Source: Streptomyces narbonensis
GTDB lineage: Bacteria > Actinomycetota > Actinomycetes > Streptomycetales > Streptomycetaceae
Length of the DNA stretch: 64,000 bases
Assembly: GCF_014649015.1 (NCBI RefSeq)
Contig: NZ_BMSF01000004.1
Coordinates: forward strand, 124,001-188,000
Direction of reading: 5' to 3'
The notes under the pieces were generated by a model, which ran no database searches, had not been told where the DNA came from, and saw only the letters and a list, made by a program, of their open reading frames with translations. Below are positions 1 to 7,372 of this stretch, piece after piece. The position numbers and the translations under genes are program-made. The first letter of the stretch is position 1; each line of letters opens with the position of its first letter.

Positions 1-44
1 ATCTCCCTGGCACCCCCTCTTTCCCGTCGAACCACATCACAGTA

Positions 45-60
45 TCGAACTCGCATTCGA
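45..60. promoter_or_regulatory. Probable LexA (SOS) box
   Basis: The 16-mer TCGAACTCGCATTCGA matches the actinobacterial/Gram-positive LexA operator (TCGAAC-N4-GTTCGA) at all but one specified base. It lies at the left edge where no gene starts to its right until about 475, so it most likely serves a minus-strand gene beginning just outside the window. The site is read directly; regulation is inferred. Confidence 0.5.
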
Positions 61-150
61 AAATGCGCTTCTGCCACCCAACACCCCTCGTTCGAGTGAC
101 AGGGCTCAAGGATTGACTCCCGCTGCCGAGGGGAGATCTTGAACGGGAGG

Positions 151-255
151 CGGACCGCTCGGGGAAAAACGGTCCGACGGGACTGACCTTGAGAGCTCGG
201 GGCTCCAGGTCAGCGCAGGGGAGGACAGGCCCCGGCGCCAGCAGGCGCCGGGGCC
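151..255 (+). ncRNA. Cluster of three perfect hairpins, possible small RNA ending in a terminator
   Basis: Three consecutive perfect inverted repeats occupy an intergenic stretch. They pair 151-157 with 170-176 (CGGACCG/CGGTCCG), 183-189 with 207-213 (CTGACCT/AGGTCAG, with a smaller inner stem), and 228-239 with 244-255 (12 bp, loop AGCA). The last is terminator-grade. No open frame with coding character covers the stretch. A TTGACT at 113-118 could be a -35 element but no good -10 follows. It could be a small RNA, or a leader/attenuator for the downstream membrane protein. The strand is uncertain. Confidence 0.35.
228..255. terminator. 12-bp perfect terminator hairpin
   Basis: GGCCCCGGCGCC, loop AGCA, GGCGCCGGGGCC. 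It lacks a T-tract, as is usual in Streptomyces terminators. It lies upstream of the membrane-protein gene that follows. Confidence 0.6.
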
Positions 256-474
256 CTCTGCTGTTCGGGAACCTCTGCCGTCCGTGGCCCTCATGACCTC
301 ACACCCCTTCCACGCCCAGCTCGTACCAGCGTGGCACGCCGAGGGGGCGGGCGTGGCCATTCCGGCGTAAACCGGGGCGCACGACGGGCCGTTGAGCCGT
401 CCGAGCCCGCTCCGACACCGATTCGTGACCCCGCCCCCGTGCAACCGGATCGCGCCCGTGTGGGTCAATCTGGC

Positions 475-1242
475 GTGATCTCTTCCCAGGTGCTCATCAA
501 GGACGGTTCGACCGCGGCTCTCACCCCCGACCGGCTCACCCTCACGCGGGACAGCGGACGCGTACGCGTCGAGATCCCTCTCGCGGTCGTCCAGCGGGCG
601 GACCTGAGCGGCGAGACGGGCATCAGGGTCCGCCTCACCGACGAGGCCGTCCACTCGATCCCGGGCGGCAACGCGACCGCCACCGCGGCCTTCCTCGCCG
701 CCCTGAACGCGGCGCTGCCCGAGGAACGGGACCCGGCCGGCAGCACCCTCGTCACCACCGAGGTCAACGAGGGCACCCGGTCCTGGGTGTGGTGGAGCGC
801 GGGGAGCGCCTTCCTGCTCGCCTACATCGGCTACGTCGTATGGGTCGGCCTCGCCCACGAAGGCTTCGACGCCGTCGCCGCCTTCTTCAGCGTCCCCATC
901 GCACTCCTCGGCCTGGCCTGCGTCGGGGCCCTCATCGGCAAGGCGCTCGACCGGGTCGCGCTCGCCCGGCGCGGCATCACCGTCGTCGCCACCAAGGGCT
1001 ACCACCCCAACGGACGGGCGAAGCGGTACTTCGCGTACACCGACGCGCACGGGAACGAGCACCTCAGCGACAGCAGCGGGGCAGGACAGACCGCCCACAT
1101 CATCTACCTCCCGGAGTCCCCGGGGACGAACGTCGCCCGGCTGCCGCTCCCCTGGGTGGTGCTCAAGTACACCGTCAGCCTGGTCATCGGCCTCGGGATC
1201 CTCGTGTTCGGCGCGCTGGGGCTCGCTCTCCCCTTCATCTGA
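475..1242 (+). CDS. Integral membrane protein of unknown function
   Basis: I do not recognise a named family. The protein has a soluble N-terminal domain of about 110 residues, then two adjacent hydrophobic segments (beginning near WVWWSAGSAFLLAY), a basic soluble stretch of about 80 residues and a C-terminal hydrophobic segment ending LALPFI. Three membrane spans are predicted by eye. The frame stays open back to 331, but the sequence before GTG 475 is low-complexity Arg/Pro with no conserved look. GTG 439 and 460 are also possible, and no start has a clear ribosome site. It lies convergent to the iron repressor. Confidence 0.7.
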   Translation: MISSQVLIKDGSTAALTPDRLTLTRDSGRVRVEIPLAVVQRADLSGETGIRVRLTDEAVHSIPGGNATATAAFLAALNAALPEERDPAGSTLVTTEVNEGTRSWVWWSAGSAFLLAYIGYVVWVGLAHEGFDAVAAFFSVPIALLGLACVGALIGKALDRVALARRGITVVATKGYHPNGRAKRYFAYTDAHGNEHLSDSSGAGQTAHIIYLPESPGTNVARLPLPWVVLKYTVSLVIGLGILVFGALGLALPFI

Positions 1243-1295
1243 CCGGAAGGCCGGAAGGGAACCCGCGAGCCCCGGCGGGCCCGGTAGGCGGCTGC

Positions 1296-1985
1296 CTACC
1301 GCTTCGCGACGAAGACGTGCGCCGCGACCTCCGCGTCCAGCTCGGCGGCCTCGCCGCTGCTGCCCACCAGGACACCGCCCGGCGACTCCGTCACCGACAC
1401 CACGGAACCGGGCTGCACGCCCGCCCTCCGCAGCGTGTACATCAGCTGGGCGTCCGTCTGGATCGGCTCGCCGATCCGGCGCACGACCACCGTCTTGCCG
1501 CCGCTCGCGTCCAGGTCGGCGAGGGAGACCATCGAGTCGTCCAGGAACGCCTCGGCCTCCGCCTTCTCGCCGAGCTCCTCAAGGCCCGGGATCGGGTTCC
1601 CGTACGGCGACTCCGTCGGGTGACGCAGCAGCTCCAGGACCCGCCGCTCCACGGCCTCGCTCATCACGTGCTCCCAGCGACAGGCCTCCGCGTGGACCTG
1701 CTCCCACTCCAGGCCGATCACGTCGACGAGGAGACACTCCGCGAGCCGGTGCTTGCGCATGACGCGGGTGGCGAGACGACGGCCCTCGTCCGTCAGCTCC
1801 AGATGGCGGTCACTCGCCACGGCCACCAGGCCGTCGCGCTCCATCCGGGCCACCGTCTGGCTCACCGTGGGGCCGCTCTGGTCGAGCCGCTCGGCGATCC
1901 GGGCACGCATGGGGACCACACCTTCCTCCTCAAGCTCGAGGATGGTGCGGAGATACATCTCCGTTGTGTCGATCAGTCCGGACAT
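1296..1985 (-). CDS. dmdR1: DmdR1-type iron-dependent repressor (DtxR family)
   Basis: This 229-residue metalloregulator matches the length and order of DtxR/IdeR/DmdR1. It has an N-terminal winged helix (MSGLIDTTEMYLRTI, then a recognition helix near SGPTVSQTVARMERDGL), a dimerisation domain with metal ligands in CRWEHVMSE and HPTESPYGNPIPG, and a C-terminal SH3-like domain. Members bind Fe(II) and repress siderophore and iron-uptake genes. The start is ATG 1985, with GAGGGG five bases upstream. It diverges from the SIS-domain gene, an arrangement I recall from S. coelicolor SCO4394/SCO4393. Long open frames lie antisense to it (see findings). Confidence 0.93.
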   Translation of the reverse strand: MSGLIDTTEMYLRTILELEEEGVVPMRARIAERLDQSGPTVSQTVARMERDGLVAVASDRHLELTDEGRRLATRVMRKHRLAECLLVDVIGLEWEQVHAEACRWEHVMSEAVERRVLELLRHPTESPYGNPIPGLEELGEKAEAEAFLDDSMVSLADLDASGGKTVVVRRIGEPIQTDAQLMYTLRRAGVQPGSVVSVTESPGGVLVGSSGEAAELDAEVAAHVFVAKR

Positions 1986-2050
1986 ACGTGCCCCTCGATG
2001 AGTCGTGCGCTGGCCCTGCCCCAATTCTGACGCATGACACCGACAACCGG

Positions 2051-2068
2051 GCCTCACCGGGGTGAGGC
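2051..2068. promoter_or_regulatory. 18-bp perfect palindrome between divergent genes
   Basis: GCCTCACCGGGGTGAGGC lies between the dmdR1 start and the nagS promoter. It resembles one half of the known DmdR iron box but does not match it fully. A role as an operator for either gene is inferred. Confidence 0.45.
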
Positions 2069-2072
2069 GGTA

Positions 2073-2096
2073 TTGACAGAGCAATGGTCCAGACCG
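2073..2096 (+). promoter_or_regulatory. nagS promoter -35 with DasR-responsive element (dre-like)
   Basis: A consensus -35 TTGACA at 2073-2078 is followed by TGGTCCAGACCG at 2085-2096. The latter is a near match to the DasR operator core TGGTCTAGACCA, with two mismatches. DasR is the GntR regulator of N-acetylglucosamine use. A dre site inside a promoter of an aminosugar-phosphate enzyme makes sense biologically. Confidence 0.6.
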
Positions 2097-2203
2097 CACC
2101 GTGATCCGCGGCCTCGGCGTGAGGCACGACCGGAAGCACGCCGAGAGCCACGCGAGAACCACGCGAGAACCACGCGAAGCCACGCCGAGAAGGAGCCGCC
2201 GTC

Positions 2204-2959
2204 ATGGGCGAGAGCAAGCTGGCCGGACAGTTCTTCGACGCCGCGATCGGCCTGCTCCAGCAGGTCCGCGACGGGGACTCCGAGGAGATCGCCGCCGCGG
2301 GTGCGGCCATCGCGGAGGCCGTCGCGAACGGCAACCGGCTCTTCGCCTTCGGCGCCGGCCACTCCTCGCTCGCCGCCCAGGACGTCGTCTACCGGGCCGG
2401 CGGCCTCGCGCTGATGAACCTGCTCGCCGTCCCCGGCGTCGTCGGCGTGGACGTCATGCCCGCCACGCTCGGCTCGGCCCTCGAGCGCGTCGACGGCCTC
2501 GCCGGGGCCGTCCTGGACTCCTCCCCCGCCAAGGCCGGGGACGTCCTGATCATCATCTCCCTCTCCGGGCGCAACGCGCTGCCCGTCGAGATGGCGATGA
2601 ACGCCCGCGCGCTCGGCCTCACCGTCATCGGCGTCACCTCGGTGGCGTACGCGACGGAGACGAAGTCACGGCACGTCTCGGGGCAGTACCTCAAGGACCA
2701 CTGCGACATCGTCCTCGACTCCCGGATCGCCGTCGGCGACGCGGAGCTCACCCACGAGGGCATCGAGGCGCCCTTCGCGCCCGCCTCGACCGTCGTGACC
2801 AGCGCGCTCATGCAGGCCGCGATGGCCGCCGCGGCCGAGGAGCTCGTCCGCCGCGGCATCGAGCCGCCGCTGCTGCGCTCGGGGAACGTGGACGGCGGGC
2901 ACGAGTGGAACGGCCGCGTGATGTCGGAGTACGCCGACCGGATCTTCTACCGGCACTAG
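2204..2959 (+). CDS. nagS: SIS-domain aminosugar-phosphate enzyme (NagS-like)
   Basis: This 251-residue protein is a single SIS fold. The phosphosugar-binding signatures include FGAGHSSLAAQDVVYRAGG and DVLIIISLSGRNALPVEMA, and the family is often annotated as phosphoheptose isomerase-like. Its position beside dmdR1 equals that of S. coelicolor SCO4393, described (from memory) as NagS, a GlcNAc-6P dehydratase whose activity underlies glucosamine/GlcNAc toxicity. The start is ATG 2204, with GAAGGAG nine bases upstream. The dre-like promoter site supports an aminosugar role. The exact reaction is inferred from orthology only. Confidence 0.8.
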   Translation: MGESKLAGQFFDAAIGLLQQVRDGDSEEIAAAGAAIAEAVANGNRLFAFGAGHSSLAAQDVVYRAGGLALMNLLAVPGVVGVDVMPATLGSALERVDGLAGAVLDSSPAKAGDVLIIISLSGRNALPVEMAMNARALGLTVIGVTSVAYATETKSRHVSGQYLKDHCDIVLDSRIAVGDAELTHEGIEAPFAPASTVVTSALMQAAMAAAAEELVRRGIEPPLLRSGNVDGGHEWNGRVMSEYADRIFYRH

Positions 2960-2985
2960 ATCCACCCACCGACGGGGCTCCGGAG

Positions 2986-4323
2986 CTACGGGCCACGGGC
3001 CACGGGCCACGGGCCACGGGCCACGGGCCACGAAGTGAAGCGCACCCGGACCGTCAGGCCCCCGCCCTCCGCGTTGGCCGTCGCCGTCGCCTTCGCGTCG
3101 TGGGCGCGGGCGATGGACTCGACGATCGACAGGCCGAGGCCCACGCCCTCGCCGGGGGCCTGGGTGCGCGCGGACAGGCGGCGGAAGGGCTCGAAGAGCA
3201 GGGGCACGGTGTCGAGCGGCACCACCGGGCCGGTGTTCGTCACCTCGATGCCTTCCGGGCCCGTACGGACCTCCACGCGGCCGTCCGGGACGTTGTGCCG
3301 GACGGCGTTCGCGACCAGGTTGTGCGCGAGCCGGTCCAGGAGGACCGCGTCGCCGCGCACGGTCAGGGGCCGGGCGTCCAGCGAGACGGTGATCCCGCGC
3401 TCGGCCGCCTCGGCCGCCAGCGCGTCGACCGCCCCCGCGGCGACCTCGTGCACCGCCACCGGGCGCCGCTCCAGCAGCCCCTGGTCGCAGGAGGCGAGCA
3501 GCAGCAGTCCCTCGATGGTCCGCTCGCTGGCGTCGGCGACCTCGATCAGCTTCTCCCTGATCCGGGCGACCCGCTCCGGGCCCGGATCGCCCGCGAGGCC
3601 GATCTCGGCCGCAGCCCGCTGCACGGCGACCGGGGTCCGCAGCTCGTGCGCCGCGTTCGCGGCGAACCGCTGCTGCGCCGACACCAGCCGCTCCATCCGC
3701 CCGAGCATCCCGTCGAAGGTGTCCGCGAGGCGCTTCAGCTCTCCCGCCGGCGCGTCCAGGGCGATCCGCTCGTGCAGGTTCTCCCCGGACAGCCGGCGGG
3801 CCGTGTCGGTGATCACGGCGACCGGGCGCAGGACCCGGCCCGCCATCCACCAGGCGAGCCCGACGGAGAGGACGGCGTACGCGGCGAGGACGATCAGGGA
3901 GACCGTGAGGAGGCGCTCCAGAGCGGCGCTCTCGGCGGCGTCGCTCAGCGTCCGGGTGATCGCCACGCCCGGTGTCACGCCCGGCGGCAGCGGCGCCGCG
4001 GTCGTGGGCAGGGCCGGTGTCCACAGCGGGCTGGGCGTGGTGGCGGCGGGCAGGTCCTGGAGGCGCTGCGCGGGCACGGCCGTCGTCATGGCCACGCTGA
4101 TCGACGAGTACAGACCGTCCTTCACCAGGAAGTACACGACTCCGGTGAGCAGCGCGCCCGCGAGGAGGAGCAGTCCGCCGTACAGCGCCGTCAGGCGGGC
4201 CCGTTCGCCGCCCATGCCCCTTCGCGCCCAGGCCCTCACGGTCCGCGCGGACCGCCTGGCCCCTGCGCTCCGCCCGGCAGCCGCGGTCCGTCCGGCCCTC
4301 GCAGTCCTCATGGCCCGCCTCAC
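2986..4323 (-). CDS. Two-component sensor histidine kinase
   Basis: This is a 445-residue membrane kinase. Transmembrane helix 1 lies near residues 45-67, an extracytoplasmic loop of about 70 residues follows, and TM2 lies near 139-165. A HAMP domain follows, then the H box AANAAHELRTP (phosphoacceptor His226), the N box NLVANAVRHN and the G box GVGLGLSIV. The GTG start overlaps the response-regulator stop (GTGA), so the pair is translationally coupled. The last 14 residues (WPVARGPWPVARGP) come from a tandem heptanucleotide repeat, not from conserved protein. The module diverges from an ABC-efflux operon it probably controls. Confidence 0.92.
   Translation of the reverse strand: MRRAMRTARAGRTAAAGRSAGARRSARTVRAWARRGMGGERARLTALYGGLLLLAGALLTGVVYFLVKDGLYSSISVAMTTAVPAQRLQDLPAATTPSPLWTPALPTTAAPLPPGVTPGVAITRTLSDAAESAALERLLTVSLIVLAAYAVLSVGLAWWMAGRVLRPVAVITDTARRLSGENLHERIALDAPAGELKRLADTFDGMLGRMERLVSAQQRFAANAAHELRTPVAVQRAAAEIGLAGDPGPERVARIREKLIEVADASERTIEGLLLLASCDQGLLERRPVAVHEVAAGAVDALAAEAAERGITVSLDARPLTVRGDAVLLDRLAHNLVANAVRHNVPDGRVEVRTGPEGIEVTNTGPVVPLDTVPLLFEPFRRLSARTQAPGEGVGLGLSIVESIARAHDAKATATANAEGGGLTVRVRFTSWPVARGPWPVARGP
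2990..3031. repeat. Heptanucleotide tandem repeat (6 x GGGCCAC)
   Basis: There are six exact copies of GGGCCAC. The array lies inside the 3' end of the histidine-kinase gene, immediately before its stop codon. Because 7 is not a multiple of 3, any copy change would alter the reading frame and the protein tail. Confidence 0.95.
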
Positions 4324-4976
4324 GCGATCCGGTAGCCCGCGCCGGGCACCGTCTCCACGACCGGCGGCTCACCGAGCTTCGCGCGGAGCTTGCTCAGGGT
4401 CACCCGTACCGCGTTCGTGCGGTAGCTGGTGTGCTCCTCCCACACCTGCTCGATCAGGTCCTCGCCGCTCACGACGGCACCCTCGGCCCGCAGCAGCGAC
4501 TCCAGGACCGCGAACTCCTTCCGCGACAGGTGCAGGTGCCGCCCGTCGCGGCTCGCCTGGCGGCGCGCGGTGTCCAGGACGATCCCGGCGCGTTCGAGGA
4601 CGGGCGGCAGCGCGGGCCGGGCGCGGCGGCCCAGGGCGAGGACGCGGGCGAGCAGCTCGTCGTACGCGAAGGGCTTGGCGAGGTAGTCGTCGGCGCCGAG
4701 CCCGAGCCCCTCGACGCGGTCCCGTACCGTCCCGGCCGCCGTCAGCATCAGGACCCGGGTCATCAGCCGGTGCTCGACGACCCGCCGGCAGACGTCGTCG
4801 CCGTGCATCCCGGGCAGGTCGCGGTCGAGGACCATGACGTCGTACTCCCCGAACTGGAGCTTCCGCAGGGCCTCCAGGCCGTCGCCGGCGACGTCCACGG
4901 CGAGCGCGTCGCGGCGCAGCCCCTCGGCGATCATCTCGGCGAGAAACGCCTCGTCCTCCACCACCAGTACGCGCAT
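4320..4976 (-). CDS. OmpR-family response regulator
   Basis: This 218-residue regulator has a receiver domain with acidic pocket EDE, phosphoacceptor Asp51 (VLDRDLPG), Thr79 and Lys101 (LAKPF), then an OmpR/PhoB winged helix ending VETVPGAGYRIA. It is co-transcribed with the downstream histidine kinase (4-base overlap). It is divergent from the lipoprotein-ABC transporter operon across 88 bp, so that operon is the likely target. Confidence 0.94.
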   Translation of the reverse strand: MRVLVVEDEAFLAEMIAEGLRRDALAVDVAGDGLEALRKLQFGEYDVMVLDRDLPGMHGDDVCRRVVEHRLMTRVLMLTAAGTVRDRVEGLGLGADDYLAKPFAYDELLARVLALGRRARPALPPVLERAGIVLDTARRQASRDGRHLHLSRKEFAVLESLLRAEGAVVSGEDLIEQVWEEHTSYRTNAVRVTLSKLRAKLGEPPVVETVPGAGYRIA

Positions 4977-5000
4977 GGCCCCTGTCTACCGGACCAGGGC

Positions 5001-5038
5001 TTTCGTCTCCGTAAACCGATCCGGTGAGGGAAACGAAA
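5001..5038. promoter_or_regulatory. Divergent promoter region with inverted repeat
   Basis: TTTCGT (5001-5006) and ACGAAA (5033-5038) form an inverted repeat in the 88-bp gap between the response regulator and the lipoprotein operon. It may be the response-regulator operator; this is inferred from position. Confidence 0.35.
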
Positions 5039-5064
5039 CACCGCCCGGGCGCACGCTCCCGCCC

Positions 5065-5583
5065 ATGACGACGAACACGATCACCCGACGCACGACCCGC
5101 GACACCCTCCAGCTGGCTGCCGCCGCCGCCCTCGCCGCCCTCTGCCTCCTCACCACCGCGTGCACCGCCGACGACGGGGGCAAGGGCGGCGGCGAGAGCG
5201 TGAGCGACGAGGCCAAGCAGGCCGATCAGGCCCTGGAACACCGCAAGTGCCTGCGCGAGCAGGGCCTGGACGTGCCCGAGCCGAAGCCGGGCGAGAAGGG
5301 CGTCGGTCTGACCATCGGCGGCGACGGCATGTCGAAGGAGAAGATGGAGAAGGCGTTCAAGGCCTGCAAGGACAAGGGCGGGGCCGGCATGGGCAAGGAG
5401 CTGACCCAGGCCGACAAGGACAAGATGATCAAGTACGCCCAGTGCATGCGGAAGAACGGCTTCGACATGCCCGACCCGGAGTTCGGCGGCGGCGGGATGA
5501 CCGCGGCCCGGCCGATACCGCAGGGCGCGGAGGCCGCGAAGTTCGAGAAGGCCGACAAGGCCTGCGCGGGCGTGTCGCGATGA
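5065..5583 (+). CDS. Small secreted lipoprotein of the ABC-efflux operon
   Basis: This is a 172-residue protein. It starts with a basic n-region (MTTNTITRRTTR), a hydrophobic Ala/Leu core and a lipobox-like LLTTAC, then a Gly/charged linker. The mature part has Cys residues in recurrent motifs (HRKCLREQGLDVPEP, KYAQCMRKNGFDMPDP), suggesting two homologous halves that each carry a C-x-R-x-x-G-x-D-x-P-x-P element. It is the first gene of a tightly overlapping operon with a membrane fusion protein, ATPase and permease. Its role (ligand sensing or efflux accessory) is not known to me. Confidence 0.85.
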   Translation: MTTNTITRRTTRDTLQLAAAAALAALCLLTTACTADDGGKGGGESVSDEAKQADQALEHRKCLREQGLDVPEPKPGEKGVGLTIGGDGMSKEKMEKAFKACKDKGGAGMGKELTQADKDKMIKYAQCMRKNGFDMPDPEFGGGGMTAARPIPQGAEAAKFEKADKACAGVSR

Positions 5584-6638
5584 GCCGGCGCAAGCTCGTG
5601 GCCGCCCTGGCCGCGATCGTCGTCGTCGCGGGCGCCGGAGTGGCGGTGACCGCGCTCGCCGCCCCGGAGGAACAGAAGGCCGTGGCGGACGAGGGACGTG
5701 TGCCCGCCACCGCCCCGATCACCCGCGGCGACCTGAGCGACAGCTCCCAGCAGGACGGCACCCTCGGCTACCTCGGCGAGCGGAAGCTCAACGCCGGGCC
5801 GTCCGGGATCCTCACCCGGATCGCCCCGGCCGGCTCCACCGTCGAGCGCGACGAGCGGCTGTACGAGGTCGACGGCAGGCCCGTCCTCCTCATGTACGGC
5901 GCCGAGCCCATGTACCGGACCCTGAAGACCGGCGACAAGGGCAAGGACGTGCGGCAGCTGGAGGAGAACCTCGCCGCCCTCGGCTACGTCGGCTTCACCG
6001 TCGACGACGAGTACACGGCGTACACGGCCGACGCCGTCAAGCGCTGGCAGAAGTCCCACGGCCTGAAGCGGACCGGCAGCCTCGGCCCCGACACCATCGC
6101 CTTCGCCGGCAGCGCGGTGCGCGTCAAGGAGGCGGGCGCCGCCGCCGGCGACCAGGTGGGGCCCGGACGGCCGGTGCTCACGGTGACCGGCTCCGAGCGG
6201 GTCGTACGGTTCAAGCTGCCCGTCGCGGACGCCGGCCTCGCCAAGACCGGCACCAAGGTCTCCGTACAGCTCCCGGACGGGACCACGGCGCCCGGAAAGG
6301 TGTCGTCGGTGGGCAGGACCGCCTCCGCGGGCAACGAGCCGCAGGACCGGACCCCGAAGATCGACATCACGGTCTCCTTCGACGCACCGGCGAAGGTCAA
6401 GGGCGTCGACCAGTCCCCGGTCACCGTCGACCTCACCGGGGAGACACGGAGGGACGTCCTCTCCGTGCCCGTGAACGCCCTGCTCGCCCTGCCCGGCGGC
6501 GGCTTCGGCGTCCAGGTCGTCGAGAACGGCCGGACCCGGGACGTCGAGGTCGAGCTCGGCATGTTCGGCCAGGGCCGGGTCGAGATCAGCGGCAAGGGCC
6601 TCCGCGAGGGCATGAAGGTCGGGGTGCCGTCCGCATGA
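5580..6638 (+). CDS. Membrane fusion protein with peptidoglycan-binding domain (ABC efflux periplasmic adaptor)
   Basis: This 352-residue protein has an N-terminal membrane anchor (residues 5-27) and a short adaptor segment. A PG_binding_1 domain follows near residues 116-165 (GDKGKDVRQLEENLAALGYV, then a VKRWQ motif). The C-terminal half is HlyD/MacA-like, with barrel-sandwich and beta-barrel elements (SVQLPDGTTAPGKVSSVG). The ATG overlaps the lipoprotein stop (ATGA). In Gram-positive bacteria such proteins link a MacB-like transporter to the cell wall, so a role in exporting peptides or antibiotics, or in envelope stress, is plausible. Confidence 0.88.
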   Translation: MSRRKLVAALAAIVVVAGAGVAVTALAAPEEQKAVADEGRVPATAPITRGDLSDSSQQDGTLGYLGERKLNAGPSGILTRIAPAGSTVERDERLYEVDGRPVLLMYGAEPMYRTLKTGDKGKDVRQLEENLAALGYVGFTVDDEYTAYTADAVKRWQKSHGLKRTGSLGPDTIAFAGSAVRVKEAGAAAGDQVGPGRPVLTVTGSERVVRFKLPVADAGLAKTGTKVSVQLPDGTTAPGKVSSVGRTASAGNEPQDRTPKIDITVSFDAPAKVKGVDQSPVTVDLTGETRRDVLSVPVNALLALPGGGFGVQVVENGRTRDVEVELGMFGQGRVEISGKGLREGMKVGVPSA

Positions 6639-7372
6639 GCACGAGCGAGAGGACACACCTCCCGGCGCAGGCCGGTGCGCGGACGAGCACCGTCGTCAGG
6701 CTCTCCGGCGTCACCAAGGAGTACGCGGGCGGGGTCCGGGCCCTCGACGGCGTCGACCTCACCGTCGGCGCGGGGGAACTCCTCGGCATCGTCGGCCCGT
6801 CCGGATCCGGCAAGTCCACGCTCCTGCACATCGTCGGCACGCTGGACCGGCCCAGCGCCGGGACGGTGGAGATCGCCGGCCACGACGTGGCGGCGCTGCC
6901 GGACCGCCGGCTGTCCGCCCTGCGCTCGCGCCACATCGGATTCGTCTTCCAGGCCTTCCACCTGGTGCCCGGTGTCGGCGCGCTGGAGAACGTCGCCGAG
7001 GGGCTGCTGTACTCCGGGCTCCCCCGGGCGCGACGGCGGGCGCTGGCCGCGGACGCGCTCGCCCGCGTCGGTCTCGCCGACCGGATGAAGCACCGGCCCC
7101 ACGAGCTGTCCGGCGGGCAGAAGCAGCGCGTCGCCATCGCCCGCGCGGTGGTCGGCGAACCCGATCTGCTGCTCGCCGACGAACCGACGGGCGCACTGGA
7201 CTCGGCGTCCGGCGAGGCGGTGATGGACCTCCTGCACGCCCTCAACGAGCAGGGCGCGACGATCGCGGTCATCACCCACGACACGGAGATCGCCGACCGG
7301 CTGCCGCGCCAGGTCCGGATCCGCGACGGACGGATCGTCGCGGACACGACGCGTGGAAAGGCCGCGGCCTGA
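6635..7372 (+). CDS. ABC transporter ATP-binding protein (MacB/LolD type)
   Basis: This 245-residue ATPase has Walker A GPSGSGKST, signature LSGGQKQR, Walker B LLLADEPTG and switch ITHDTEIAD. It belongs to the subfamily that pairs with FtsX/MacB permeases. It overlaps the upstream adaptor gene by four bases and the downstream permease by one base, so the operon is translationally coupled. Confidence 0.95.
   Translation: MSTSERTHLPAQAGARTSTVVRLSGVTKEYAGGVRALDGVDLTVGAGELLGIVGPSGSGKSTLLHIVGTLDRPSAGTVEIAGHDVAALPDRRLSALRSRHIGFVFQAFHLVPGVGALENVAEGLLYSGLPRARRRALAADALARVGLADRMKHRPHELSGGQKQRVAIARAVVGEPDLLLADEPTGALDSASGEAVMDLLHALNEQGATIAVITHDTEIADRLPRQVRIRDGRIVADTTRGKAAA

Noticed and set aside
331..474. 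N-terminal extension of the first membrane protein from GTG 331
   Set aside because: Low-complexity Arg/Pro sequence without conservation signs or a ribosome site.
2101..4335. Very long plus-strand open frame across nagS and the kinase genes
   Set aside because: Arg/Pro-rich translation with no family resemblance; it is the GC-driven shadow of the real genes.
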